A stretch of DNA of 64,000 bases, taken from NCBI RefSeq assembly GCF_001258055.1, contig NZ_CVRM01000011.1, forward strand, positions 310,001-374,000, written 5' to 3'. This document shows, piece after piece, positions 33,218 through 41,823 of the stretch. Position numbers and translations under genes: made by a program. How positions within the stretch are numbered: the stretch's first letter is position 1; every line of letters starts with the position of its first letter. The DNA is from Phaeobacter italicus (GTDB taxonomy: Bacteria; Pseudomonadota; Alphaproteobacteria; Rhodobacterales; Rhodobacteraceae). Below the pieces are notes generated by a model. It searched no databases, was not told the DNA's origin, and saw nothing but the letters and a program-made list of their open reading frames with translations.

Positions 33218-34077
33218 GGATCGCCCTGACCCGCAGCATCACCCAAGGGGTTGCCGGCATGGCTTTGTTGGCCGCAGGGGCAATTTCAGCAAGCCCAGTC
33301 TGGGCCGATTGCGGCACGGTTGATGCCGCTTGCGAGATCGAAAGCGGCACCTATCACATTGCGCTCCCCGAGCGCGCAGGCCGCGCCCGGATCCCGGCAG
33401 TCATGTTTCTGCATGGCTATGGTAGCTCTGGCGCAGCAGTTCTGCGCAACGAGACGATGATATCTGAGCTGACGGATCGCGGTTATGCGGTGATCGCGCC
33501 CACGGCACTCCCTCGGGAGGAAGACGGCCCCCGATCCTGGGCGTTCTTGTCCAGTTTTGGCCGACGGGACGAAGGTGCGTTTTTTGAAGACGTGATGGAG
33601 GACGTTGCCGGACGGTTCAATGTCGATCAAGAAGATGTTGTTCTTGCGGGGTTTTCGGCGGGTGGCTTCATGACGGTCTATCTGGCCTGCGCGCATCCGG
33701 ACCAATTTCGTGCCTACGCTCCTGTCTCTGGTGGGTTTTGGCGCCCGCAACCCGAAAGCTGTGCGGGCCCCGTCCGGTTGCTGCACACGCATGGCTGGGC
33801 CGATCAGGTCGTACCGCTGGAAGGGCGCTACATCGGTGGCGGTCGCTTCCAGCAGGGCGATATTTTCGCTGGTCTGGAATTGTGGCGACAGACGAACGAA
33901 TGCACGACCCACGCGCCAGACCGGCGATGGAAGACCGGCGACCAGCTACGCCGTGCCTGGGACTGCGGAGAAGGTCGGGACATTGAACTGATTTTGGTCC
34001 CGGGCGGCCACAGTGTCCCCAAAGGGTGGGGAAATTGGATGCTGGACTGGTACGAAGGCAGCGATCTATCCCAGTAG
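33214..34077 (+). CDS. Secreted alpha/beta-hydrolase esterase (LpqC / PHB-depolymerase-like)
   Basis: 287 residues. A signal peptide (VAGMALLAAGAISASPVWA) precedes an alpha/beta hydrolase of the COG3509 type: VMFLHGYGSSGA (oxyanion loop), nucleophile Ser148 in AGFSAGGFM, THGWADQVVP (acid) and LVPGGHSVPKG (histidine). Likely a periplasmic esterase acting on polyester, feruloyl or acetyl substrates; the exact substrate is unknown. The ATG overlaps the rhodanese stop, so the two are co-translated, with no obvious functional link. Confidence 0.84.
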   Translation: MRIALTRSITQGVAGMALLAAGAISASPVWADCGTVDAACEIESGTYHIALPERAGRARIPAVMFLHGYGSSGAAVLRNETMISELTDRGYAVIAPTALPREEDGPRSWAFLSSFGRRDEGAFFEDVMEDVAGRFNVDQEDVVLAGFSAGGFMTVYLACAHPDQFRAYAPVSGGFWRPQPESCAGPVRLLHTHGWADQVVPLEGRYIGGGRFQQGDIFAGLELWRQTNECTTHAPDRRWKTGDQLRRAWDCGEGRDIELILVPGGHSVPKGWGNWMLDWYEGSDLSQ

Positions 34078-34167
34078 AACGCTGCCTTTGCTTGTCTAAT
34101 GTATTCGTGAAGTTCCGGGATTTCCTCTGTTGAGCGGACGTGATTTCACAAATAGAACAATTGCCGA

Positions 34168-36072
34168 TTATTCCGCTGCGGTGCGGCGGGCGGCTGCGGT
34201 TTCCAGTGCCAGCCGCAGGGTTTGACGGCGGGCTCTGGCCAATCTCGTGATCCGTGGTTCTGCATAAACCTCTCGCGTCGCCAGGAGGGCTTTTGCGTAG
34301 CGTTGCAAGGGGACACCCGAAAGAGCAGACAGCGGGATTGCCAGAACCAGTGAAATCGCAATCGGCAACAACCAGAGGGAAACGACCCCTGCGATGATCC
34401 CGGCCCAGAGGATAAGCCCGCTCACCGTTTCGAGCGCGTGGCACGTGGCAAGGGTGCGCCAGGAATAGCTGCCGCCATCGCGGGCCTGCGGGGACCAGCC
34501 TTTTTGCAGGCCAAGTGCCGTGCGAAAGACTGCGATCATCTGCTGCACCATCAAGATGGGGGCATAGAGGATCGCGAGAAGGATCTCTGCCATGAGCGAC
34601 AGGGAGAATCGCCCGCCACCGCCATACTCAGAAAACCGCGCCCCGGTCATGGGTAGGGCGGCCACTGCCAGCAGCTTTGGCGCCAGCAGCATTGCGTAGA
34701 TCAGCAAAATGACCAGCACATGGCGCGGCTCTGACATATCAGGCCAGGACGGCATGGTGGGGTTTGCTTCGCTGAAATAGGTCAGGACAGATGTGTCCTC
34801 TCCTGTGCCGATCAGCGCCCAGATCACCAAGAGAGCAAACCAGACAGGTGCCATCAGATACCCGATCGCACCATGCAGAAGATGGAAGCGGGACAGGGCG
34901 CGAAAGCCCTTGGCGTTCAAAAGATTCAGGTGCTGCAGATTGCCCTGGCACCAGCGGCGGTCCCGCAGGACGTGATCGACTAGCGTCTGTGGGGTTTCCT
35001 CGTAAGACCCGCGGATGCGCGGCAGGAATTTCACGCTCCACCCGGCGCGACGCAGCAGACCGGCTTCGACAAAGTCGTGGCTCATGATCAGCTTTTCGCC
35101 ACCAAAGGCAGATCTAAGCGGGGGCAAGCCCGCGCAAGTCGCAAAGGCCCGGGTGCGGATGATCGCGTTGTGACCCCAGTAGTTGCCTTCGTGACCGGCC
35201 CAGCGAGCAAGCCCTTCAGCCAAGGCAAGGCCGTAAACACCATTGGCGAACTGCTGCATCCGGCCAAACACCGATTGCGCACCGATGAGCTGCGGATAGC
35301 TCTGGATCAGCCCTGCCCCGGGATCGCGTGACAACGCATCCGCCAGATGAGCAATGGCGCGCCCGGTCATCAGACTGTCTGCATCCAGAACCAGCATCGC
35401 GTCCCAGCCAGCGCCCCAGCGGCGGACCCAGTCGGTGATGTTGCCGACCTTGCGGCCCTGATTGTCGGGGCGACGGCGATAGTAGAGCTGTGCGCCATCC
35501 GGCAGCATCGCCCGCAGCGCTTCGACACTGGCGCGCTCTTGCTCCGCAATTGCATCATCGCGAGTGTCAGAGAGGATGAACATTGCGTACTGATGTGCGC
35601 CGCCGCGTTCCTGCAGTTCTTCCAGCATGGAATGCGCATTGCCCAGCACATACCAGGGGACCTCGTTGTAGACCGGCACAAGAAGGGCCACTTTCATCGG
35701 TTCCGTGCGTCCGCGTCCACGGGCCCGTGGGCGGCGTGACAGCCCCCAAAGGCCAAGCAAGACGGTCGAGACAGAGAAGCTGATCCAGAAGAAATTGAAG
35801 GCGATCAGCACCAACAGGACAACTTCCAGCGCAGAAAACCCGTCTGCAGCAAACCAGTCCTTCATGCCCCAGGTCAGCAGCCCAGTTGCTGCCATTGCCG
35901 GCGAAAAGGCCAGGATCCGCCAAATCGCCACATTGCGTGCGTTTCCGTCCGTCGCACCGGCCGGGGCTGCGCTGTCCTGAAAGCGCACCGCGAAATCCTG
36001 CTCTGGCATGGCAAGCGGTTGCTCGGGCGGGGTCAGTGCCGCAGAGGCAGTGAAAGGGTCGGTTGGGGTCAT
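34168..36072 (-). CDS. opgH: Glucans biosynthesis glucosyltransferase H
   Basis: 634 residues. Inner-membrane glycosyltransferase family 2 enzyme that builds the beta-glucan backbone of osmoregulated periplasmic glucans. N-terminal membrane segments precede the catalytic region: VPVYNEVPWYVLGN, VLDADSLMTG (metal-binding DxD type) and LRDRRWCQGNLQHLNL (QxxRW-like). Further membrane segments follow. The start is taken at ATG 36072, which overlaps the opgG stop (ATGA); an in-frame ATG at 36093 is less likely. Last gene of TPR-opgC-opgG-opgH. Confidence 0.94.
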   Translation of the reverse strand: MTPTDPFTASAALTPPEQPLAMPEQDFAVRFQDSAAPAGATDGNARNVAIWRILAFSPAMAATGLLTWGMKDWFAADGFSALEVVLLVLIAFNFFWISFSVSTVLLGLWGLSRRPRARGRGRTEPMKVALLVPVYNEVPWYVLGNAHSMLEELQERGGAHQYAMFILSDTRDDAIAEQERASVEALRAMLPDGAQLYYRRRPDNQGRKVGNITDWVRRWGAGWDAMLVLDADSLMTGRAIAHLADALSRDPGAGLIQSYPQLIGAQSVFGRMQQFANGVYGLALAEGLARWAGHEGNYWGHNAIIRTRAFATCAGLPPLRSAFGGEKLIMSHDFVEAGLLRRAGWSVKFLPRIRGSYEETPQTLVDHVLRDRRWCQGNLQHLNLLNAKGFRALSRFHLLHGAIGYLMAPVWFALLVIWALIGTGEDTSVLTYFSEANPTMPSWPDMSEPRHVLVILLIYAMLLAPKLLAVAALPMTGARFSEYGGGGRFSLSLMAEILLAILYAPILMVQQMIAVFRTALGLQKGWSPQARDGGSYSWRTLATCHALETVSGLILWAGIIAGVVSLWLLPIAISLVLAIPLSALSGVPLQRYAKALLATREVYAEPRITRLARARRQTLRLALETAAARRTAAE

Positions 36073-37592
36073 CTGGTCCACCGGTATAGCCAAACTTCGG
36101 ACGCCGGTTCTCCGTCCTTGCGCAGTTCCGCGCGCAGTTCGACGTGATCTCGTTCACCGGGGTCGAAGGAGAACGCAAGCCGGACACCGCCCGTTTCAGG
36201 GTTGTCTTGCAATACACCGGCAGATGTTTCCACATGCGGTGAGCTGACATGGGCCGTCAGCATGTCGGCCCCATCGGCAAACAAAGGATGCGCTGCAAAA
36301 TCGATGGTCATGATCCGCCCCGGATCGCCAAAGATCCGCGCGCCGGAGGCGGTGTTGATGACCCGTGGAGCTGCCAGTTCGGGATCCGCGCCCCACGTCA
36401 GACGGTAGGCTATCGAAATCTCGGACCCCGGCGCATAGGTGTCGCGCGGCCGCCAGTAAGCTACGATATTGTCGTAGATTTCCTTGTCAGCGGGGATTTC
36501 GACCAAGGTCACCGACCCTTTGCCCCAGTCGCCCTTGGGCTCTACCCAAAGCGAGGGGCGTTTGTGGTAATGGGCTTCGAAGTCTTCGTAGTCCGACAAC
36601 AGGCGTGGCCGCTGCATCAGGCCAAACCCGCGGGGGTTCTCGTCCACAAAGGACGACAGCTGGAGCTTGGTCGGGTTTGCAAGCGGCCGCCACAGGGTTT
36701 CGCCGTTGCCGTTGACGACCAAGAGGCCGTCGCTGTCGTGCACCGCAGGGCGGAAATCGTCGAACCGGTCCCGGTTTGTCTGATCGTAAAGGAACATGGA
36801 CGTCAAAGGCCCCAGCCCGATATTGTCCAGTTCTTCACGTGCAAACAGGGTGGCCTCGACCTCCATCACCGTGTCTTGGCCCGGCAGAATGTCAAAGCGA
36901 TAAGCTCCCGTCACAGAGGGAGAGTCCATCAGTGCATGGACGACCATGTTTTTCTGTCCGGGTACCGGGGCTTCCAGCCAGAACTTGGTGAACTCGGGGA
37001 ACTCCTCGCCAGCGGGATCTGCTGTTTTCACAGCAAGACCACGTGCAGACAGGCCATAGTTGTTGTTTGATCCAATTGCGCGGAAATAGCTGGCGCCCTG
37101 AAAGACGCAGAATTCGTTTTTCTTGCCCGGCTCTTTCAGCTCGGTGCGAAGACGAAAGCCGGAATAACCAAGGGTGTCGTCAAGGCTGAGATCGGGGGCC
37201 ATGTCTGTTTTGTCAAACAGCGACAGATCAAAGGCGACATTCTCTGCGACGCCATCAATCACTGTGTTGATTTCAATCGGGCGCGGGAAATAGAGCCCCG
37301 GCAGGAAGAAATCGACGTTGTAGCTGCGCGGGGTTTTGGACCACAGGGCGTCATGGCTGCGGAACCAGCGTGTTTGGTATTCCTCATAGGTGAGGTTGAG
37401 CCAATCCTGGGGCACGCTTGGCCGTGGGGTGTAGTCCTGGCCAGCCAGGTCACGGGCCATGGCAACGACCATATCCTGTGAAAACGCGGGAAGACCTGTG
37501 GCGCGGGCAGGTGCCGCAAAGGCGCCAAGCGCAATGGGTGCGGTGCTTGCCAGGGCCATCGTCAAAAAAGCGCGTCGCGTTACTGTGCTCAT
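36069..37592 (-). CDS. opgG: Periplasmic glucan biosynthesis protein G
   Basis: 507 residues. A Tat-type signal (TRRAFLTMALASTAPIALG) sends it to the periplasm, where OpgG-family proteins act on nascent glucan; recent work on the family describes glucanase activity. Conserved stretches include LTYEEYQTRWFRSHDALW, YSGFRLRTELKEPGKK, GFGLMQRPRLLSDYEDFEAH and PRVINTASGARIFG. ATG 37592 has GGAAG upstream and overlaps the opgC stop by four bases. Its C-terminal end overlaps opgH. Confidence 0.95.
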   Translation of the reverse strand: MSTVTRRAFLTMALASTAPIALGAFAAPARATGLPAFSQDMVVAMARDLAGQDYTPRPSVPQDWLNLTYEEYQTRWFRSHDALWSKTPRSYNVDFFLPGLYFPRPIEINTVIDGVAENVAFDLSLFDKTDMAPDLSLDDTLGYSGFRLRTELKEPGKKNEFCVFQGASYFRAIGSNNNYGLSARGLAVKTADPAGEEFPEFTKFWLEAPVPGQKNMVVHALMDSPSVTGAYRFDILPGQDTVMEVEATLFAREELDNIGLGPLTSMFLYDQTNRDRFDDFRPAVHDSDGLLVVNGNGETLWRPLANPTKLQLSSFVDENPRGFGLMQRPRLLSDYEDFEAHYHKRPSLWVEPKGDWGKGSVTLVEIPADKEIYDNIVAYWRPRDTYAPGSEISIAYRLTWGADPELAAPRVINTASGARIFGDPGRIMTIDFAAHPLFADGADMLTAHVSSPHVETSAGVLQDNPETGGVRLAFSFDPGERDHVELRAELRKDGEPASEVWLYRWTR

Positions 37593-38860
37593 TTTTTGGT
37601 CTTCCAAGGGTGTGATTTGAACCAGGCGGCGGTATAGGCGCAGCCGATGATCAGGGCAAAACCGAGAAGGTTGAAAAAGGCGGTGGTCAGCACCGACCGG
37701 TTGGTGAGATCAAGCCCGAGCCCCAGCAGACGGGCCAGTGCCATCGAGAAAACAAAAACCGCGAGCGATTGCTGGCCAACCTTGGAAATAATCCGCAAAA
37801 GACCTGCCCAGATCCGCGCAGCCAGGCTGTGGCCGGTCGCGATCAGGTGTTTGCCTCCTTCTCCTGCCGCCACCCACGCCAGATAGGCGAGCGCCAGGAA
37901 GTGGCCATAGCGCAGCAAGCCGAAATCTGTTTTTTCGCGCCATTCAGACGTCACTGCCCATGTGGGGCGGATAAGATCACCCAAGGCAGGCATGGCGGCG
38001 TCCACCCACAGGAACACCTTCCAGGATCCGAAGGGGGCAAGCAGAACCAGATAGGCTGCGCTCAGTCCAATGAGCCATTTGGAAACCGGCGGAGCAGGCA
38101 GCCAGCCTGCCATAAAGGCAAAGCCGGTAAAAAACAGCAACTGCCAGCCGAAGGGGTTGAAGAACCACTCGCGCTGCGACCAGGGCTCGGCGGAAAGGCC
38201 AATGCCGTCGGGGCCAAAGCCGGCCATATAGGGATTGGCAAGGAGCCAGATGCCGATGGACGCAGCGGCCACAGCCCAAAAACCGATCCGCTCGAGCCCC
38301 ATCATGACAGGCATCAACCCAAGCACCACCAGATACATTGGCAGAATGTCAAAATAGTTGGGCACATAGGCCAGTGTCATCAGGCCAACGAGCTGGGGGA
38401 CGGGGTTTTCAAAAAAAGGTTTGAGATTGAGCGAGCCGATATAGCTCTTGTCGAAGCCGCCGTAGAGATCGAGTGCCGCCATCGTCGTTGCGATGAAAAC
38501 AAACAGCCCGATATGGGCCCAGTAAACTTGCCAGCAGCGGAAGATGACGCGCGCCGTGCCAATCAGCCAGCCGCGGCGTGCAAAGGTGCTGCCAAAGGCA
38601 ACGGCCGAAGCCATTCCCGAGCAGAAAACAAAGATCTCTGTGGCGTCAGAAAAGCCGAACCGGGCGGGGATCCAGCCGGTCCAGCGGTTGCCGGGGATGT
38701 GGGCGCACAGAATGATGAACATCGCAATGCCGCGAAAGAAATCCAGTCGCGGGTCGCGTGCCCGACGCTGAGGCGCCGGAACCTGAGGAGGTGCCAAGCG
38801 ATTGGCAACCTCTGTTGCATCGCCACTTTGATTGGCGGGGAAGGGCGAGATGTTCGCCAT
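37589..38860 (-). CDS. opgC: OpgC membrane acyltransferase of periplasmic glucans
   Basis: About 423 residues with some ten membrane segments. RDPRLDFFRGIAMFIILCAH and GFSDATEIFVFCSGMASA match the OpgC family, which in Rhodobacter sphaeroides succinylates the glucans and gives them negative charge. The start is placed at ATG 38860; the open frame reaches further upstream into the TPR gene. It ends with an ATGA overlap on opgG. Its place upstream of opgG and opgH makes substitution part of the same transcript as synthesis. Confidence 0.9.
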   Translation of the reverse strand: MANISPFPANQSGDATEVANRLAPPQVPAPQRRARDPRLDFFRGIAMFIILCAHIPGNRWTGWIPARFGFSDATEIFVFCSGMASAVAFGSTFARRGWLIGTARVIFRCWQVYWAHIGLFVFIATTMAALDLYGGFDKSYIGSLNLKPFFENPVPQLVGLMTLAYVPNYFDILPMYLVVLGLMPVMMGLERIGFWAVAAASIGIWLLANPYMAGFGPDGIGLSAEPWSQREWFFNPFGWQLLFFTGFAFMAGWLPAPPVSKWLIGLSAAYLVLLAPFGSWKVFLWVDAAMPALGDLIRPTWAVTSEWREKTDFGLLRYGHFLALAYLAWVAAGEGGKHLIATGHSLAARIWAGLLRIISKVGQQSLAVFVFSMALARLLGLGLDLTNRSVLTTAFFNLLGFALIIGCAYTAAWFKSHPWKTKK

Positions 38861-38882
38861 CTGTGTCCGTGTCCTTACTTGG

Positions 38883-40247
38883 TTATTCGGCTGGAACGCT
38901 TTGGGCGGTGGAGGACCCACGGCCTTCTGCGATCAGCGCGCGGCGGGCGAGGGCAAAGCTGTCTTCGGCGCCTCCGCGTTGGGTGCGGCGGTCGTTCAAG
39001 ATGGCTTCGACCGCATCCAGGCGGCCCGCCCGCAGGCCCGCATCAATGGTGACGCGCTCAAAGACATCACGCTGGGCGTGGCTGCCACCTGCCAGCTGCA
39101 GGCTGGAACGACCGTGAGAGAGATGGATGAAGGCGTCTTTGTAGTCCCCTTCGCCAAAGGCTTCGAGCCCAAGTGCGAGGCTGCAGCCGGGGGTTGCCAT
39201 GCGCCCATCGCTCTCGCTGGCGCCGCGGCGGGCATCTGCGTGGATGCGTTGGACCAGTTTGCCTGTGTCCGCCTTGCGATTGTCACCAACCAGCGCCAGG
39301 AGGTAATGCAGATCGGCAAAGATCAGACAGCCATCCTCGGTCCGGTTGGCGCAAAGTTCAGCCAGCTCTTCCCAGCGGTCGCCGATGGCGACCCCCTCAA
39401 GCTCCAGCCGCATCAAGAGTGATGTCGCGTTGGAAATGTCGCGATAGTCATCGGTTTTGTCCTGGCGAATTTCCCGATCATAAAGCGCGAGCACCTCGTC
39501 GGTCTGGCCCTGATCGAGATGCATCAACGCCTTGTGCCACCAGACGTGGTAGCGGAAGTTGTTGCAATGTGCCCAGGCCTCCTCGCGACCGGACAACCAA
39601 TCAAGCCCAGCTTTGGAGTTGCCCGTCATGTCATGGACATGGGCGACAGCATGCAGTCCCCAGGCATCGTCTGGCGCCATCCAAAGGGCCTGGCGACCTG
39701 TGGCCTCTGCCAGTTCATATGCGCCGGTCTCTTCCAAGGCGAAGGCGTGACAGCCAAGCAGGTAACCACGTCCCTTGTGGGCCGGGTCATAAGAGGGCAG
39801 CACACGTTCGATCGACCGACGCATGCCTGCGCTGTCACCCAGAATAAACCGGATCGCGTGGCTCATCTTCATGGCGAGAGAGTCCTGAGGGTGCTTGGCC
39901 AGCACGGCCTCCATTTCGGCAATTGCGGCAGAGGGGCGGCCATCAAGCCATGCACCCAGCGCCGCAATGAAATGGCGCTCGCGCGGCAAAGCGGCTTCCT
40001 CTGTTGCCTTGGCTGCGGCATACGCTTCATGGGCCGTCGGGATCAGTTCGGACCGGCCCAACAGCAGAAGGAACATGCCTTTTGCTGCCTGTGCCATGGC
40101 AAATTCTGGTTCGGCTTCCAGAAGAGCACCCAAATGCTGGGGCGCGGCGGCGGAATGCGCCAGAACAGCCATCTGCACGCCGTTCCAACTTTCCAGCGCG
40201 GCCGCGGTCTTGAGGCTGGTCTCCTGGCCAAAAATATCTTGCATCAT
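38883..40247 (-). CDS. TTC38-like tetratricopeptide repeat protein
   Basis: 454 residues, cytoplasmic, all-helical. Degenerate TPR units run through the sequence (e.g. AIAEMEAVLAKHPQDSLAMK, ALEETGAYELAEATGRQALW, DDAWGLHAVAHVHDMTG). WGLHAVAHVHDMTG and FRYHVWWHKALMHLD are hallmarks of the TTC38 group, whose molecular role is unclear. It ends 22 bp before opgC and may be its operon leader; a link to glucan synthesis is only positional. Confidence 0.85.
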   Translation of the reverse strand: MMQDIFGQETSLKTAAALESWNGVQMAVLAHSAAAPQHLGALLEAEPEFAMAQAAKGMFLLLLGRSELIPTAHEAYAAAKATEEAALPRERHFIAALGAWLDGRPSAAIAEMEAVLAKHPQDSLAMKMSHAIRFILGDSAGMRRSIERVLPSYDPAHKGRGYLLGCHAFALEETGAYELAEATGRQALWMAPDDAWGLHAVAHVHDMTGNSKAGLDWLSGREEAWAHCNNFRYHVWWHKALMHLDQGQTDEVLALYDREIRQDKTDDYRDISNATSLLMRLELEGVAIGDRWEELAELCANRTEDGCLIFADLHYLLALVGDNRKADTGKLVQRIHADARRGASESDGRMATPGCSLALGLEAFGEGDYKDAFIHLSHGRSSLQLAGGSHAQRDVFERVTIDAGLRAGRLDAVEAILNDRRTQRGGAEDSFALARRALIAEGRGSSTAQSVPAE

Positions 40248-40620
40248 CGTCTGTCCGATCCGTGTAAAAAACGAAAGCAGGGGTGCTTTGATCCGAGGTT
40301 AAAGCACGAAATAGCCTCTCGCGATGCCCGCTCGCGGTTTGGTGATGTGCCGTGTGTGAAATAGCGGTTTTCAGCCACTAACTGTGACAATTTCGGGCGA
40401 TTTCCTGCATTTTTGACGTTCTGGCAAGGGGGTATCGCAGGCGTTTGGCCAAAGCCTGCCTGTTTCTGTAACACTCGGCCAAAAGTCGCCGGTTAAATGC
40501 ATGATTTCAGGGGGATAGCACGACGTTTTCTGAAACATTCGGGCGCCGCAAATGCAAAACAGCGACCCAGGGGTCGCTGCTGCGTTTGCTGTTCGAATCT
40601 TTGTCCGGGTTCTGTCGTTG
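40248..40620. other. 373-bp gap between the TPR gene and the CoA-transferase gene
   Basis: Both flanking genes are on the minus strand. The right end holds the CoA-transferase terminator (40555-40580). The remainder should contain the promoter of the TPR-opg transcript; I see no convincing gene, RNA or palindrome in it. Confidence 0.6.
40555..40580 (-). terminator. Terminator of the ThDP/CoA-transferase operon
   Basis: On the minus strand CAGCGACCC / GGGTCGCTG around a short loop followed by TTTTG, about 40 bp after the CoA-transferase stop. Confidence 0.85.
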
Positions 40621-41823
40621 TCACAGCGCATCAAACGGGTCGCCGTCTTGCTCCAGAACGTCAGTGCTGCTGCCACATGTCGGCGGTGCATGACGATAGG
40701 TTACGGGGGTGCGGGACAGTTTGAGCGGGTTGCCAAGCAATTGGACCGGGCCAGCCTCGGACTGCATTTCAATCGCCATTTTGCGGGCCGCCACCTGGTC
40801 GGAGGCAAAGACCTGGTCCAGCGTTTGCACTGGGCCTGCTGGCACTTTTCTCTCTTCCATTGCGGCGATTACCGCGTCGGTCGTGTGCTGGCGGATCGCA
40901 GGCACGATGATGTCCGCCAGGGCGTCGCGGTGCTCCAGTCTGGCCGGGTTGGTGGCAAAACGAGGATCCCGGGCCAGTCCCTCCAGACCGAGAAACTGCA
41001 GAAAGCGGCCGAACTGGGAGTCGTTGCCGACGGCGAGGATCACATGACCATCAGCGGTCTCATAAAGCCCATAGGGCACAATGCTGGGATGCTCGTTGCC
41101 GCGCCGCTTGGGGGCACTGCCAGTGTTCAGCGTTGCCACCCCTTCGTTGATCAGCCAGGCGATCTGGGCATCGACGAGGGCAATGTCGACCTGCTGACCT
41201 TCACCTGTCTGCTCCTTGTGGCGCAGGGCGGCGAGGATGCCGACACAGGCATACATTCCGCACATGACATCTGCGATGCCAACGCCAACCTTCATGGGGC
41301 GGCCATCAGGTTCACCGGTCAGGGACATGATGCCGCCGTATCCTTGGGCCATCAAATCATAGCCGGGCTTATGGGCGTTGGGGCCGGTCTGGCCGTATCC
41401 GGAGATCGACCCATAAACCAGATGCGGAAAATCCTTGCGCAGGCTGTCATAGTCGAGGCCGTATTTTCGCAGACCACCCGGCTTGAAGTTCTCCAGAAGA
41501 ATATCGGCATGGGCGGCAAGACGGCGGATCGTGGCTTGGCCGTCAGAGGTGGTGATGTCGACTTCGACCGAACGCTTGTTGCGGTTTGCGGACATGAAAT
41601 AAGCGGACAGGTCTGATTGATTGCCCTTGGCATCGACAACATAGGGCGGGCCCCATTGACGGGTGTCATCCCCTCCGCTGCGCGGGTTTTCGATCTTCAG
41701 GACCGTGGCGCCGAGATCCCCCAGCATCTGGGTACAGGTGGGCCCCGCAAGAATGCGCGACAGATCCAGGACCTTCACCCCGCTCAGGGGGCCATGAGGG
41801 AGGGTATCAGATGAGGCCATCAT
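40621..41823 (-). CDS. CaiB/BaiF (family III) CoA-transferase
   Basis: 400 residues; transfers CoA between carboxylic acids through a covalent Asp intermediate. VLDLSRILAGPTCTQMLGDL at the N-terminus, VLKIENPRSGGDDTR for CoA binding, and KPGYDLMAQGYGG with the predicted catalytic Asp156 are typical. ATG 41823 has GGGAGG upstream and overlaps the ThDP enzyme gene by 17 bp, so the pair is coupled. The substrate is unknown. Its length and motifs fit alpha-methylacyl/formyl-CoA-type enzymes, but no residue decides between them. Confidence 0.88.
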   Translation of the reverse strand: MMASSDTLPHGPLSGVKVLDLSRILAGPTCTQMLGDLGATVLKIENPRSGGDDTRQWGPPYVVDAKGNQSDLSAYFMSANRNKRSVEVDITTSDGQATIRRLAAHADILLENFKPGGLRKYGLDYDSLRKDFPHLVYGSISGYGQTGPNAHKPGYDLMAQGYGGIMSLTGEPDGRPMKVGVGIADVMCGMYACVGILAALRHKEQTGEGQQVDIALVDAQIAWLINEGVATLNTGSAPKRRGNEHPSIVPYGLYETADGHVILAVGNDSQFGRFLQFLGLEGLARDPRFATNPARLEHRDALADIIVPAIRQHTTDAVIAAMEERKVPAGPVQTLDQVFASDQVAARKMAIEMQSEAGPVQLLGNPLKLSRTPVTYRHAPPTCGSSTDVLEQDGDPFDAL

